Assembly (NCBI GenBank): GCA_964582545.1
Contig: CAZOSB010000048.1
Coordinates: 1-12,092 of the forward strand
Length of the DNA: 12,092 nucleotides
Direction: 5' to 3'
From: JAVVUJ01 sp964582545
GTDB lineage: Bacteria; Bacillota; Clostridia; Peptostreptococcales; Anaerovoracaceae
Under the pieces are notes generated by a model, which did not search any database, was not told where the DNA came from, and saw nothing but the letters and a program-made list of their open reading frames with translations. This document shows positions 1-5,630 of this stretch, in pieces (the first letter of the stretch is position 1; every line of letters starts with the position of its first letter). Both the position numbers and the translations under genes were made by a program.

Positions 1-199
1 ATACAAGGTAATTCTTTCTACATTCTTTCTGAAATCTAACAATTTTGAAAGATTCGTTAATATTGTTCAATTCTATATTTGAAGGGAATATCATGACAAA
101 CCATATTGAAGGGATAGTAAGAAAAGTAACTTTCAAAGCATACCCTTTAAGAGCCAAACCAGAGAATAAAAATGTTAAATTTGCTAAATTCCTTGCTTT

Positions 200-1036
200 T
201 TACCTAGGCAAAAAGAGGGAAAAGGTTGAACCTTTATCCGGTGTGGAGCTTACCTTTATATAACCACCCTGTAAGGTTAATATTTCTCTGGAAAGGTAAA
301 GTCCTATGCCTACACCTTCTATTTCCGCTACTTCCGGGCTTCGGTAAAACCTTGAAAATATACGGCTTTGTTCCTCTTCACCAACCCCTATTCCTCGATC
401 CTTTACATCAATGCGGCAAAACATTTCATAAGGGGTTACGGAAATGGAAACAGGATCCCCTGGGGAGCTGTATTTAACCGCGTTGTCAAGGACATTGTAA
501 AAAGCTTCCGTGGTCCACTTCATATCAAAGGTTGCAGTTTCTTCTGTTCCATCAAATTCTATGGCAATATTTTTTTCTACTGCCTTAGCCATAAGCTGGA
601 ACAGGGCGGTGTCGATCATTTCCTTAAGGCTATTTTGTGCAGGTTGTACCGTAATCATTCCCGTCTCAAGCCGAGAGGATTTGATAAGGGCATGAATCAA
701 AAAGTCTAGCTTTTGACTTTGATGCACAATTTGCCCAGCCAGTTCTTTTGCTTCAGATGGTAAATCCTGCTGTTCACAGAGAAGGGAGGAATATAGTACA
801 AGGTTTGCTATGGGTGTTTTCGTTTGATGGGAAATGTCGGAAATCAGAGATTTGACTTTTTCTTTTTCCTCTTTCATCTGCTGAGTTTTTGTGTTGGTGA
901 TGGTTAAATAGCGGTTAAGTTTGGTTTCAAGAGCTGACATTTTGCTTTCGTCAAACTCTGTTTCCGTTTCTTTTCCGGAAATGGCATTATCAAGCATTCT
1001 GTTCATACGGTCGAGAACTTTTCCTACTCTTATCAT
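200..1036 (-). CDS. Soluble sensor histidine kinase
   Basis: Cytoplasmic histidine kinase that should autophosphorylate and pass the phosphate to the response regulator encoded just upstream. From the ATG at 1036 the protein is 278 residues. An N-terminal helical, charged stretch leads to the dimerisation/phosphoacceptor helix with H-box ISHQTKTP (His about 70). The ATPase domain follows, with N box LDNAVKYS (Asn about 185), G1 box DRGIG (about 213-217) and G2 box GVGIG (about 241-245). No membrane segment or signal peptide is present, so the stimulus is either cytoplasmic or delivered by a partner membrane protein. The ATG at 1036 overlaps the regulator's TGA as ATGA and is preceded by GGCGGTGG, so I prefer it to the in-frame TTG at 1051. 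Related clostridial kinases often neighbour ABC exporters (family knowledge), but none is visible here. Confidence 0.92.
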   Translation of the reverse strand: MIRVGKVLDRMNRMLDNAISGKETETEFDESKMSALETKLNRYLTITNTKTQQMKEEKEKVKSLISDISHQTKTPIANLVLYSSLLCEQQDLPSEAKELAGQIVHQSQKLDFLIHALIKSSRLETGMITVQPAQNSLKEMIDTALFQLMAKAVEKNIAIEFDGTEETATFDMKWTTEAFYNVLDNAVKYSSPGDPVSISVTPYEMFCRIDVKDRGIGVGEEEQSRIFSRFYRSPEVAEIEGVGIGLYLSREILTLQGGYIKVSSTPDKGSTFSLFLPR

Positions 1037-1707
1037 TTTGCCACCGCCCAAACATAACCAATGCCGTAAACTGTTTTGATATATTGTGGCTTTGAAGGGA
1101 TATCCTCTAATTTGTCTCGGAGGCGCTTCACTGTAACGGAAAGTGCATTTTCATCAACGTATTCTGCCCCGTCTGTCCAAATCTTATCTACAAGAGACTC
1201 CCTTGTAAGGGTAACTCCTTTATTTTCTATAAAAATAAGCAGTAATTTTTGCTCGGTTTTACTGAGTTCAATAGCCCTTCCATCTTTAGAAAAGTCCATC
1301 TTGTCAAAGTCGAAGATAAATCCCAAAATTTCATAGACTGAAGCTTTTATTTGCTTTTTAAGTTGTGTGTTAACCCTTGCCCTAAGCACCATCAGGCTAA
1401 ATGGTTTGGTAATGTAGTCATCTGCCCCAAGCTCAAGACCTGTGACAATATCCGTTTCTAAATCGTTTGCCGTAAGCAAAATCACCGGCACCGCTGAAGC
1501 CATACGTAGCTCCTTTAGAAAATCCATCCCGTTTCCATCGGGTAGGTTAACATCTAAAATAATCAGTGAAAATTGCGTATCTGTGGTAATTCTTCTAGCC
1601 TCCTCCAAGGTGTAAGCTTGAGTAAAAGAAAAGTCACTACTTTTCAGTGCAAGTGCTATGCCGTTGGAAAGTGCTTTATCATCTTCGATTATTAGAATTT
1701 TTTGCAT
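1033..1707 (-). CDS. OmpR/PhoB-family response regulator
   Basis: DNA-binding response regulator of 224 residues, the partner of the kinase encoded immediately downstream. The receiver domain (about 1-115) has the acidic pocket E8-D9-D10, the phosphoacceptor D52 in the ILDVNLPDGNG segment, T79 and K101 in the ITKPF motif. The winged-helix effector domain (about 125-224) carries a recognition helix around 185-201 (ENALSVTVKRLRDKLED) and the terminal hairpin TVYGIGYVW. This is the canonical length for the family. A Shine-Dalgarno AAAGGAA lies about 10 nt before the ATG. The gene and the kinase gene overlap by 4 nt (ATGA), so they are translationally coupled. Targets are not visible in the window; a BceR/VanR-like role in response to envelope stress or peptides is possible but unproven. 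Confidence 0.95.
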   Translation of the reverse strand: MQKILIIEDDKALSNGIALALKSSDFSFTQAYTLEEARRITTDTQFSLIILDVNLPDGNGMDFLKELRMASAVPVILLTANDLETDIVTGLELGADDYITKPFSLMVLRARVNTQLKKQIKASVYEILGFIFDFDKMDFSKDGRAIELSKTEQKLLLIFIENKGVTLTRESLVDKIWTDGAEYVDENALSVTVKRLRDKLEDIPSKPQYIKTVYGIGYVWAVAK

Positions 1708-1775
1708 CGTTATAAGTTCCTTTTCAGTTTTGGTATTTCCATTAAAATTCTTCTGTGTTCCTATTCCTTTAATTA

Positions 1776-1781
1776 ATTATA
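1776..1781 (-). promoter_or_regulatory. Possible -10 box for the two-component operon
   Basis: The minus strand reads TATAAT at 1781-1776, about 70 nt before the response-regulator ATG. No convincing -35 hexamer lies 16-18 nt upstream, so this is only a candidate, perhaps needing an activator such as the regulator itself. Confidence 0.3.
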
Positions 1782-1835
1782 TCTTGATAATTTTAGAAAT
1801 TCTATTAAAATCGGTTCATTAATTTAATAATTAAC

Positions 1836-1863
1836 TTGCATATTTATTTTGATTGTATATAAT
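1836..1863 (+). promoter_or_regulatory. Promoter of the plus-strand antisense RNA
   Basis: TTGCAT (1836-1841) and TATAAT (1858-1863) are separated by 16 nt, a near-consensus sigma-A promoter reading rightward. No protein gene follows on this strand; a compact RNA ending in a strong terminator does. The promoter and the downstream bases to 1899 are related to the facing promoter at 2155-2128. Confidence 0.7.
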
Positions 1864-1869
1864 AATAAT

Positions 1870-1966
1870 TAAAGAGAGACGCAACGATGACGGCTCACTA
1901 ATTTTAAAGATTAGTAAAACACCACTAAGGGGCTTTCAAACCATCAGTGGTGTTTTATTTTTTTGA
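1870..1966 (+). ncRNA. Candidate antisense RNA antitoxin of a type I-like locus
   Basis: A transcript of about 95 nt is expected from the promoter at 1836-1863 to the terminator and T-run ending near 1966. It has no credible ORF. It contains a hairpin with arms ACTAAT (1897-1902) and ATTAGT (1910-1915), then the terminator stem 1916-1926/1946-1956 followed by TTTTATTTTTTT-like sequence. Its 3' end is complementary to the 3' end of the minus-strand hydrophobic-peptide mRNA. Its 5' part holds GGCTCACT (1892-1899), whose CTCACT is complementary to AGTGAG just before the peptide's TTG start (2049-2044). Both contacts suggest it could silence that mRNA by RNA pairing. The ends are inferred from sequence and not measured. 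Confidence 0.6.
1916..1956. terminator. Bidirectional terminator shared by two convergent RNAs
   Basis: An 11-bp perfect stem pairs AAAACACCACT (1916-1926) with AGTGGTGTTTT (1946-1956) around a 19-nt loop. The plus strand continues into a long T-run, giving a strong terminator. The minus strand has a four-T run in the right arm followed by the second hairpin, so termination there may be weaker. The hydrophobic ORF's stop codon (1957-1955) overlaps the edge of the stem. Confidence 0.8.
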
Positions 1967-2035
1967 TAATTTAATCAATTGGATTACAACTTCAACGGCT
2001 GTTAAGGTTGCAACTACAACTGCTACTATTAGCAA
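1955..2035 (-). CDS. Small hydrophobic peptide, candidate type I toxin
   Basis: A 26-residue ORF read from a TTG at 2035: a nearly uninterrupted hydrophobic stretch (LIVAVVVATLTAVEVVIQL) ending in a basic tail KLSKK. That is the general profile of membrane-acting type I toxins and holin-like toxins of Firmicutes. GTGAG (2048-2044) could act as ribosome binding site, 8 nt before the TTG. The frame is closed by TGA just upstream, so there is no longer version without a frameshift. It sits on a transcript driven by the promoter at 2155-2128, ends exactly at the shared terminator, and lies opposite the antisense RNA. I cannot tell from sequence whether the TTG is used or whether the peptide is normally fused by frameshift to the ATG-started ORF at 2072. 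The identity is inferred from architecture and composition, with no recognised homolog. Confidence 0.5.
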   Translation of the reverse strand: MLIVAVVVATLTAVEVVIQLIKLSKK

Positions 2036-2072
2036 AATTTCTACTCACTTTCGTTAAAGTAGGTTTTTCCAT
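1992..2072 (-). CDS. Overlapping short ORF with strong start signal
   Basis: An ATG at 2072 stands 8 nt behind GGGGG of a GGGGGTGAT ribosome binding site, the best start signal on this transcript. It encodes 26 residues beginning MEKPTLTK and ending in a Ser/Asn/Cys-rich tail that does not look like a folded protein. It overlaps the hydrophobic frame. Three explanations fit: a leader whose translation opens or couples to the hydrophobic ORF, as Mok does for Hok; the true N-terminus of the toxin separated by a +1 frameshift, since removing one base near 2045-2040 would join it to give about 38 residues; or the 5' piece of a decayed toxin gene. Confidence 0.4.
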   Translation of the reverse strand: MEKPTLTKVSRNFANSSSCSCNLNSR

Positions 2073-2127
2073 AAGAATCACCCCCAGTCTAAGTGAGCCA
2101 CCACTATTGCGAACTCTCTTTGTAATC

Positions 2128-2155
2128 ATTATATAAATTGTCCGTAATTTTGCAA
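2128..2155 (-). promoter_or_regulatory. Promoter of the hydrophobic-peptide mRNA
   Basis: On the minus strand TTGCAA (2155-2150) and TATAAT (2133-2128) are 16 nt apart, a strong sigma-A promoter. It is not placed to serve the MFS gene, which lies upstream in minus-strand order. The transcript should start near 2121 and run about 200 nt to the shared terminator. Confidence 0.75.
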
Positions 2156-2190
2156 GTTGTTTTTACATTGTTACATTTGTTATTTATAAA

Positions 2191-2242
2191 AATACTTATC
2201 GGAAGTATTATATTTTTATGAAAATCAAATGATTTTCATAAA
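2191..2242 (-). terminator. Terminator region of the MFS gene
   Basis: Two hairpins lie 53-105 nt beyond the exporter's stop. The first met by the polymerase is a 12-bp stem, TTTATGAAAATC (2215-2226) with GATTTTCATAAA (2231-2242) and loop AAAT. The second is a 7-bp stem AATACTT/AAGTATT (2191-2209), followed on the minus strand by a run of T. The second has the better terminator form; the first may stabilise the mRNA end or be an operator-like palindrome. Confidence 0.6.
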
Positions 2243-2295
2243 CTTATCCAACCTTAACCAAAATGCTAACTAATTTCATCAAGATGTAATTTATG

Positions 2296-3525
2296 TTATG
2301 TGGCTGCGAAAATCTTTTTTGACAAAAGTGCAATCCCACCGGAAATCACCGCTGCACCGAGGACAATCACATAGGGTGTGGCCTTAAAAGCATCGAACAA
2401 AACCCCATACATTGCCTGCCCCAGGGGTTGTGAACACATAGCCATAGCCATTACGAGAGATAATACCTTTCCTGTGAGCTGTGTAGGTGTTTCACCTTGA
2501 ATAAAAGTGAGCATCTGCACCGTCACCATAGTAGCAACACTCATCATTAAGAAACAACTTATGGTGATGACTAAGTAACTGACAAAGGGTGCCAATCCAA
2601 GCCACAGGCTGATAACTATAGGAAACAGCAACGCCGACATGATAAATAATAATAGATATATCTTTTGGATTGACAGCTTTTTCGCCAAAACACCTACCAT
2701 AATGCCACCGCACAGTCCCCCTGCAGCAAGGGCACCTTGGGAATATCCATAAAGTTGATCTGAAAGTCCCAAGGTCTGTGTAATTAGTACAGGCATAGAC
2801 ACCATAAGCATCGAGCTTAAGAAAAGATTAAAAGCACAAATAATCCAAATGCTCTTAAGGATCACAGGTCTATCCTTTCGTATAAAAGCGAAACTATCCG
2901 CAAAGTCCTGCCGGACTATGTTAATAACGCTTTGTTTTTCCTTTAATTTTGTATAAGGGATGTTAATAAAGATTTCCATTACCGCCGACAGAAAGAAACA
3001 GACACCGCCCACCAAAATAATAGGGGTTAACCCATAAAGACCAAACAATATTCCGCCGATGATAGGAGCCAGCAGCGCTGCAAGGGCACCCACCTGATTG
3101 ATGACAGCGTTTGCAGTCAGTAAGTTTTCTTTGCTGTGAAGTAGTGGCATACTGGCTTGTACCGTGGGTTGATACGCTCCCATGATTGCGAAAAGCAACA
3201 TAAGTGTCACCACAAGCAAAATCACTAAATCCACTTTGCCCAGCAACAAGAAGAAAACAAGCATTAAGGCCGCCGTGGAAAAATCCAGAGTAACCATTAC
3301 ATTTCTTTTGTTTACCCTATCTGCTATGATGCCGCCGATGGGAGTCAAAAGTATCATCGGCAAAAAGGACAGAGCGGTGACAATTCCAAACAATGTAGCC
3401 GATCCCGTTTGATTTAAGAGATATAAAGGCAAAGCAAAACGGACGATGCCGTTGCCAAACAGTGAGATAATTTGTCCTATAACCACTAATGTAAAATCTT
3501 TGTGAAACAGTTTGTTTTGCTCCAT
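2296..3525 (-). CDS. MFS-family drug/macrolide-type efflux transporter
   Basis: Integral membrane proton-driven exporter of 409 residues, the usual length for a 12-helix major facilitator of the MFS_3/MefA-like branch. Hydrophobic segments recur along the whole protein. The motif A loop GGIIADRVNKRNVM (about 64-77) sits between helices 2 and 3, and the region about 190-215 is the charged central cytoplasmic loop separating the two halves. GGAGG lies 9 nt before the ATG. It is downstream of a TetR-family gene on the same strand, 168 nt after it, with an ATACC/GGTAT inverted repeat between them, so it is probably the regulator's target. The substrate cannot be deduced; macrolide, other drug or metabolite export is an inference from family and context. 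No internal frameshift or truncation is seen. Confidence 0.88.
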   Translation of the reverse strand: MEQNKLFHKDFTLVVIGQIISLFGNGIVRFALPLYLLNQTGSATLFGIVTALSFLPMILLTPIGGIIADRVNKRNVMVTLDFSTAALMLVFFLLLGKVDLVILLVVTLMLLFAIMGAYQPTVQASMPLLHSKENLLTANAVINQVGALAALLAPIIGGILFGLYGLTPIILVGGVCFFLSAVMEIFINIPYTKLKEKQSVINIVRQDFADSFAFIRKDRPVILKSIWIICAFNLFLSSMLMVSMPVLITQTLGLSDQLYGYSQGALAAGGLCGGIMVGVLAKKLSIQKIYLLLFIMSALLFPIVISLWLGLAPFVSYLVITISCFLMMSVATMVTVQMLTFIQGETPTQLTGKVLSLVMAMAMCSQPLGQAMYGVLFDAFKATPYVIVLGAAVISGGIALLSKKIFAAT

Positions 3526-3608
3526 ATTAGTATGCCTCCAATTTATTTACTTTGAATGTAAGTCTGTGAATATCAATTTTAGTATAGAAGAGTTTGGTTT
3601 TTTTAAGT

Positions 3609-3625
3609 ACGTTCAATATTGACGT
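3609..3625. repeat. Inverted repeat upstream of the MFS gene
   Basis: Perfect 10-bp palindrome TCAATATTGA (3613-3622) with outer ACGT/CGT flanks in near symmetry, about 90 nt before the exporter start. It has the form of a regulator binding site. A -10-like TATACT lies just downstream on the minus strand, without a good -35. Confidence 0.4.
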
Positions 3626-3652
3626 TAACTCAATACTCACTTTATTATTTAT

Positions 3653-3669
3653 ATACCGACATTTGGTAT
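3653..3669. promoter_or_regulatory. Possible second TetR-family operator before the MFS gene
   Basis: ATACC (3653-3657) and GGTAT (3665-3669) form an inverted repeat with a 7-nt spacer; counted with one mismatch the arms are 7 nt with a 3-nt spacer. The same ATACC/GGTAT arms occur in the operator in front of tetR. It lies between the tetR stop and the exporter start, where it could adjust exporter expression separately. Confidence 0.5.
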
Positions 3670-3693
3670 GTTAATAATCTGAAAAAATGCTTT

Positions 3694-4356
3694 CTAAGGT
3701 TGTATATTCTTCCTGTGATATGATTCCAATAACTGTGTGGTCATTTTTATGATCGTATCATCAAATATATGAGCGCCCAAACTATCGGTGATCACTTTAT
3801 AATATGTGCATTTGCGCTGCATCTCATCTGGAGTGCAAGGAAACACAAACGGGTTAATCCAGATATTCGCCAGAAGAGAAATCACCTCTGCCAATTCTCT
3901 GGGATACTCTGTTTTTATAGAGCCGTCAGCGATCCCCTCTTTTATAAAATCCTCAATAATGTGGTGCGCCACAAAATTTATGGTTAATTCCATTTCTTTC
4001 GCCAAAAGCTTTGGATTTTTCAAAAGGTTAGGCATCATCTGTGCAAGCTCTTTCTGTGAAGGATTTTGAAGGGACGTAATAATCAGTTTTTTCAGTTTTT
4101 CAAGACCTTTTAGTTTACTATCATTTTTAATCTCCAAACAAGCTTCGCTAATGCTGGAATTTATTCTTTCTGCCACGGCATCAATAATATCCTCTTTCGA
4201 CTTGAAATGATGATAAATTGCCCCTTTGCTTAAGTCACCAAGAGCATTGATAATATCTTGTATGGTTGTATGCTCATAGCCTTTTTGAATAAAAAGCTGC
4301 GCAGATACATCAAGTATACGCCCCACGGTAACCTCTGGGTATTTATTTCTTGCCAT
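3694..4356 (-). CDS. TetR/AcrR-family transcriptional repressor
   Basis: DNA-binding repressor of 220 residues. The N-terminal helix-turn-helix (about 10-55) has the family signature: helix 1 ILDVSAQLFIQKGYEHTTI, then the turn and recognition helix LSKGAIYHHFKSKEDI. The C-terminal helical domain (about 60-220) should bind an inducer and dimerise; it resembles no ligand-defined subgroup I can name. An in-frame ATG at 4386 exists, but the ATG at 4356 follows GGGGAGGTG by about 7 nt and the upstream extension would run into the operator, so I use 4356. The gene precedes the MFS exporter on the same strand. A palindrome overlaps its own transcription start, which predicts autorepression relieved by an exporter substrate. 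Confidence 0.92.
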   Translation of the reverse strand: MARNKYPEVTVGRILDVSAQLFIQKGYEHTTIQDIINALGDLSKGAIYHHFKSKEDIIDAVAERINSSISEACLEIKNDSKLKGLEKLKKLIITSLQNPSQKELAQMMPNLLKNPKLLAKEMELTINFVAHHIIEDFIKEGIADGSIKTEYPRELAEVISLLANIWINPFVFPCTPDEMQRKCTYYKVITDSLGAHIFDDTIIKMTTQLLESYHRKNIQP

Positions 4357-4387
4357 TTTTTTCACCTCCCCTGCCTTATTATACATA

Positions 4388-4438
4388 CATACCGTTGGTA
4401 TGAAATATACTATAACATAACCCTATTGAGTTTGTCAA
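4388..4438 (-). promoter_or_regulatory. tetR promoter with overlapping operator
   Basis: TTGACA (4438-4433) and TATAGT (4414-4409) are 18 nt apart on the minus strand. The predicted start falls at about 4403, at the edge of the perfect inverted repeat CATACC-GTT-GGTATG (4388-4402). A repressor bound there would block initiation, which fits TetR autoregulation. Confidence 0.75.
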
Positions 4439-4470
4439 TGCAGTTTTTCAAATATGCAGTTTTTCAAATA
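4439..4470. repeat. 16-bp tandem direct repeat next to the tetR -35 box
   Basis: TGCAGTTTTTCAAATA occurs twice head to tail with no gap (4439-4454, 4455-4470). The first copy directly touches the TTGACA -35 element. On the minus strand it is A-rich upstream sequence, so it could be an UP-element-like enhancer, an activator site, or simple duplication. Confidence 0.8.
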
Positions 4471-4478
4471 TACTTTTT

Positions 4479-4524
4479 CCTTTGGTCCATTATTTCTAAA
4501 GCTTTAGAAATAATGGACCAAAGG
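4479..4524. terminator. 46-bp perfect palindrome after the methyltransferase gene
   Basis: CCTTTGGTCCATTATTTCTAAAG-like left arm (4479-4501) and right arm (4502-4524) are exact reverse complements with no spacer, centred on AAAG/CTTT. It starts one base past the methyltransferase stop codon. As RNA it would form about a 21-bp hairpin with a 4-nt loop. There is no T-run after it on either strand, so it may be a barrier or mRNA-end structure, not a standard intrinsic terminator. Confidence 0.6.
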
Positions 4525-4525
4525 C

Positions 4526-5440
4526 TTATCTTCTTACTGCAAGACAGTAATTCACATTGTCAAACGCAGTCATAGGATGACAAGTATTCGCGCAATTGTA
4601 TTCATAAAAGTATTGCTCTGTCATTTCTGAGGGTGTTAAATGCTCATAAACTAAGAAACCACAATCCTCTAACATTTTTTCAAGCTCTGCATAGGAATAG
4701 CTGGCAAGCATTTTCTCGTTTGCAGCCCCGGCTAACAGCGCTTGTTTCTTCGCACGTTCACCAGCTTTATCCGTATAGCTATTTTCATCAGGATAATCAA
4801 ATATGATGGAACTTCCTTTAGGTGAAATTTGGCTAAGTGCAGATAGTATCTCTTTAAATATTTGCTTTGATAGATAATAAGTAACTCCCAGAATACTGCA
4901 AAAGCTTATTCTATCGCTACGATATGTAGTATTTCCAGTCAAAACCTCCCACCACTTATCATCTGAGAAATCAACTGCAATGTAATGAACGTTTTCGGGT
5001 ATGGTAATCCTCCCATTATCAAGACGTTCCTTTTTGTCTTTTGCAGTGGCAGGGTGGTCTAACTCAAAAATTTGCAACTTTTCTGCCCAGCTTGGTTGTC
5101 GGTAAGCAAAAGTATCATATCCTACACCCATAATTAAATACTGTTTTGCACCCATAAGTACTGCTGTTTCCAGCGCTTTTTCAGCAAACGCCGCCCTGCA
5201 AAGGGGCGATGGAGATAATTGATTGTCTACAACCCAGCGAAGCGCCATTTCTGGTGTGCCAATAAAGGATGGATTGAAAAACTGAATCCCATTTGCCATG
5301 TTTTTTGATATTTGTATAAATTCTTCATCCGTCAAGATTTGCTTCGCTAAACTGTCATCAAATATTTTGATTTTATTGCTTTCTGAATGATATGCTCTTG
5401 AGAATGCGCTAATCAGTGCGGTCATACTCTTTTGTTCCAT
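4526..5440 (-). CDS. SAM-dependent methyltransferase, leucine carboxyl methyltransferase family
   Basis: Class I methyltransferase of 304 residues, matching the LCM/TIGR00027-like family, whose bacterial members mostly lack known substrates. The SAM-binding motif I is MGVGYDTFAYR (about 104-114), with the acidic motif II FELDHP at about 125-130 that should hold the SAM ribose. Motif FDYPDEN in the second half marks the later strand of the fold. It is soluble, with no signal or membrane segment. GGAGGTG lies about 7 nt before the ATG. The gene seems to be a single transcription unit: a TTGACA lies upstream and the long palindrome directly follows its stop. Some relatives modify polyketides or other small molecules; nothing here identifies the substrate, and a link to the neighbouring exporter is only suggestive. 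Confidence 0.87.
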   Translation of the reverse strand: MEQKSMTALISAFSRAYHSESNKIKIFDDSLAKQILTDEEFIQISKNMANGIQFFNPSFIGTPEMALRWVVDNQLSPSPLCRAAFAEKALETAVLMGAKQYLIMGVGYDTFAYRQPSWAEKLQIFELDHPATAKDKKERLDNGRITIPENVHYIAVDFSDDKWWEVLTGNTTYRSDRISFCSILGVTYYLSKQIFKEILSALSQISPKGSSIIFDYPDENSYTDKAGERAKKQALLAGAANEKMLASYSYAELEKMLEDCGFLVYEHLTPSEMTEQYFYEYNCANTCHPMTAFDNVNYCLAVRR

Positions 5441-5477
5441 AATAAAACACCTCCTATATACTTAATACACCCAAAAC

Positions 5478-5508
5478 ATATCCATTACCAGACTTGAATT
5501 TTTGTCAA
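5478..5508 (-). promoter_or_regulatory. Probable promoter of the methyltransferase gene
   Basis: TTGACA (5508-5503) on the minus strand is followed after 18-19 nt by TGGATAT, a weak -10. The predicted leader is about 30 nt. The perfect -35 with a poor -10 hints at dependence on an activator. Confidence 0.45.
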
Positions 5509-5523
5509 TTTTGTGGTATAGTA

Positions 5524-5580
5524 ATACTAATCTTTAATAAAAAAGTTGTTTTTATTTGCATAATAGTAGCAGATTAGTAT
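5524..5580. repeat. Nested inverted repeats between the MGMT-family and methyltransferase genes
   Basis: An outer 10-bp pair ATACTAATCT (5524-5533) / AGATTAGTAT (5571-5580) encloses an inner 8-bp pair AATAAAAA (5536-5543) / TTTTTATT (5549-5556). This could form a two-part RNA hairpin ending the upstream transcript or provide an operator upstream of the TTGACA at 5508. Confidence 0.55.
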
Positions 5581-5630
5581 AAGTATAGAAAATTAGGATA
5601 GTATCTCATTTACGGTTTTTTCATTACAAA

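Larger units (their letters stand above)
1833..2158. repeat. Inverted duplication flanking the type I-like locus
   Basis: Plus 1833-1899 and minus 2158-2092 are related 67-nt segments. Both begin AACTTGCA, carry TATAAT at the same offset, then an AAAGAGAG block, CGCAA and finally GGCTCACT, exactly 42 nt from the start of TATAAT in each. Both transcripts therefore begin with similar 5' ends. The spacers between -35 and -10 have diverged, so the retained similarity is in promoter and transcript sequence. Confidence 0.75.

Noticed and set aside
1..199. Minus-strand frame continuing open past the kinase stop to the left edge, with a TTG preceded by AAAGGG
   Set aside because: Open length about 66 codons in AT-rich DNA is not convincing by itself, and the translation matches no recognisable domain. 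A gene crossing the edge cannot be excluded.
45..263. Plus-strand 72-residue ORF with an internal ATG at 93 preceded by GAAGGG
   Set aside because: It overlaps the 3' end of the well-supported kinase gene, starts at TTG in its long form, is basic and featureless, and resembles no family I know.
1870..2160. CRISPR or integrase attachment site as explanation for the inverted repeats
   Set aside because: Only two arms are present, each coinciding exactly with a promoter and transcript start, with no spacer array or recombinase gene nearby.
2215..2242. Palindrome with ATGAAAATC/GATTTTCAT arms as a possible Fur-type box
   Set aside because: It lies after the MFS stop codon, has no promoter beside it and its spacing differs from the Fur 7-1-7 form; an mRNA-end hairpin is simpler.
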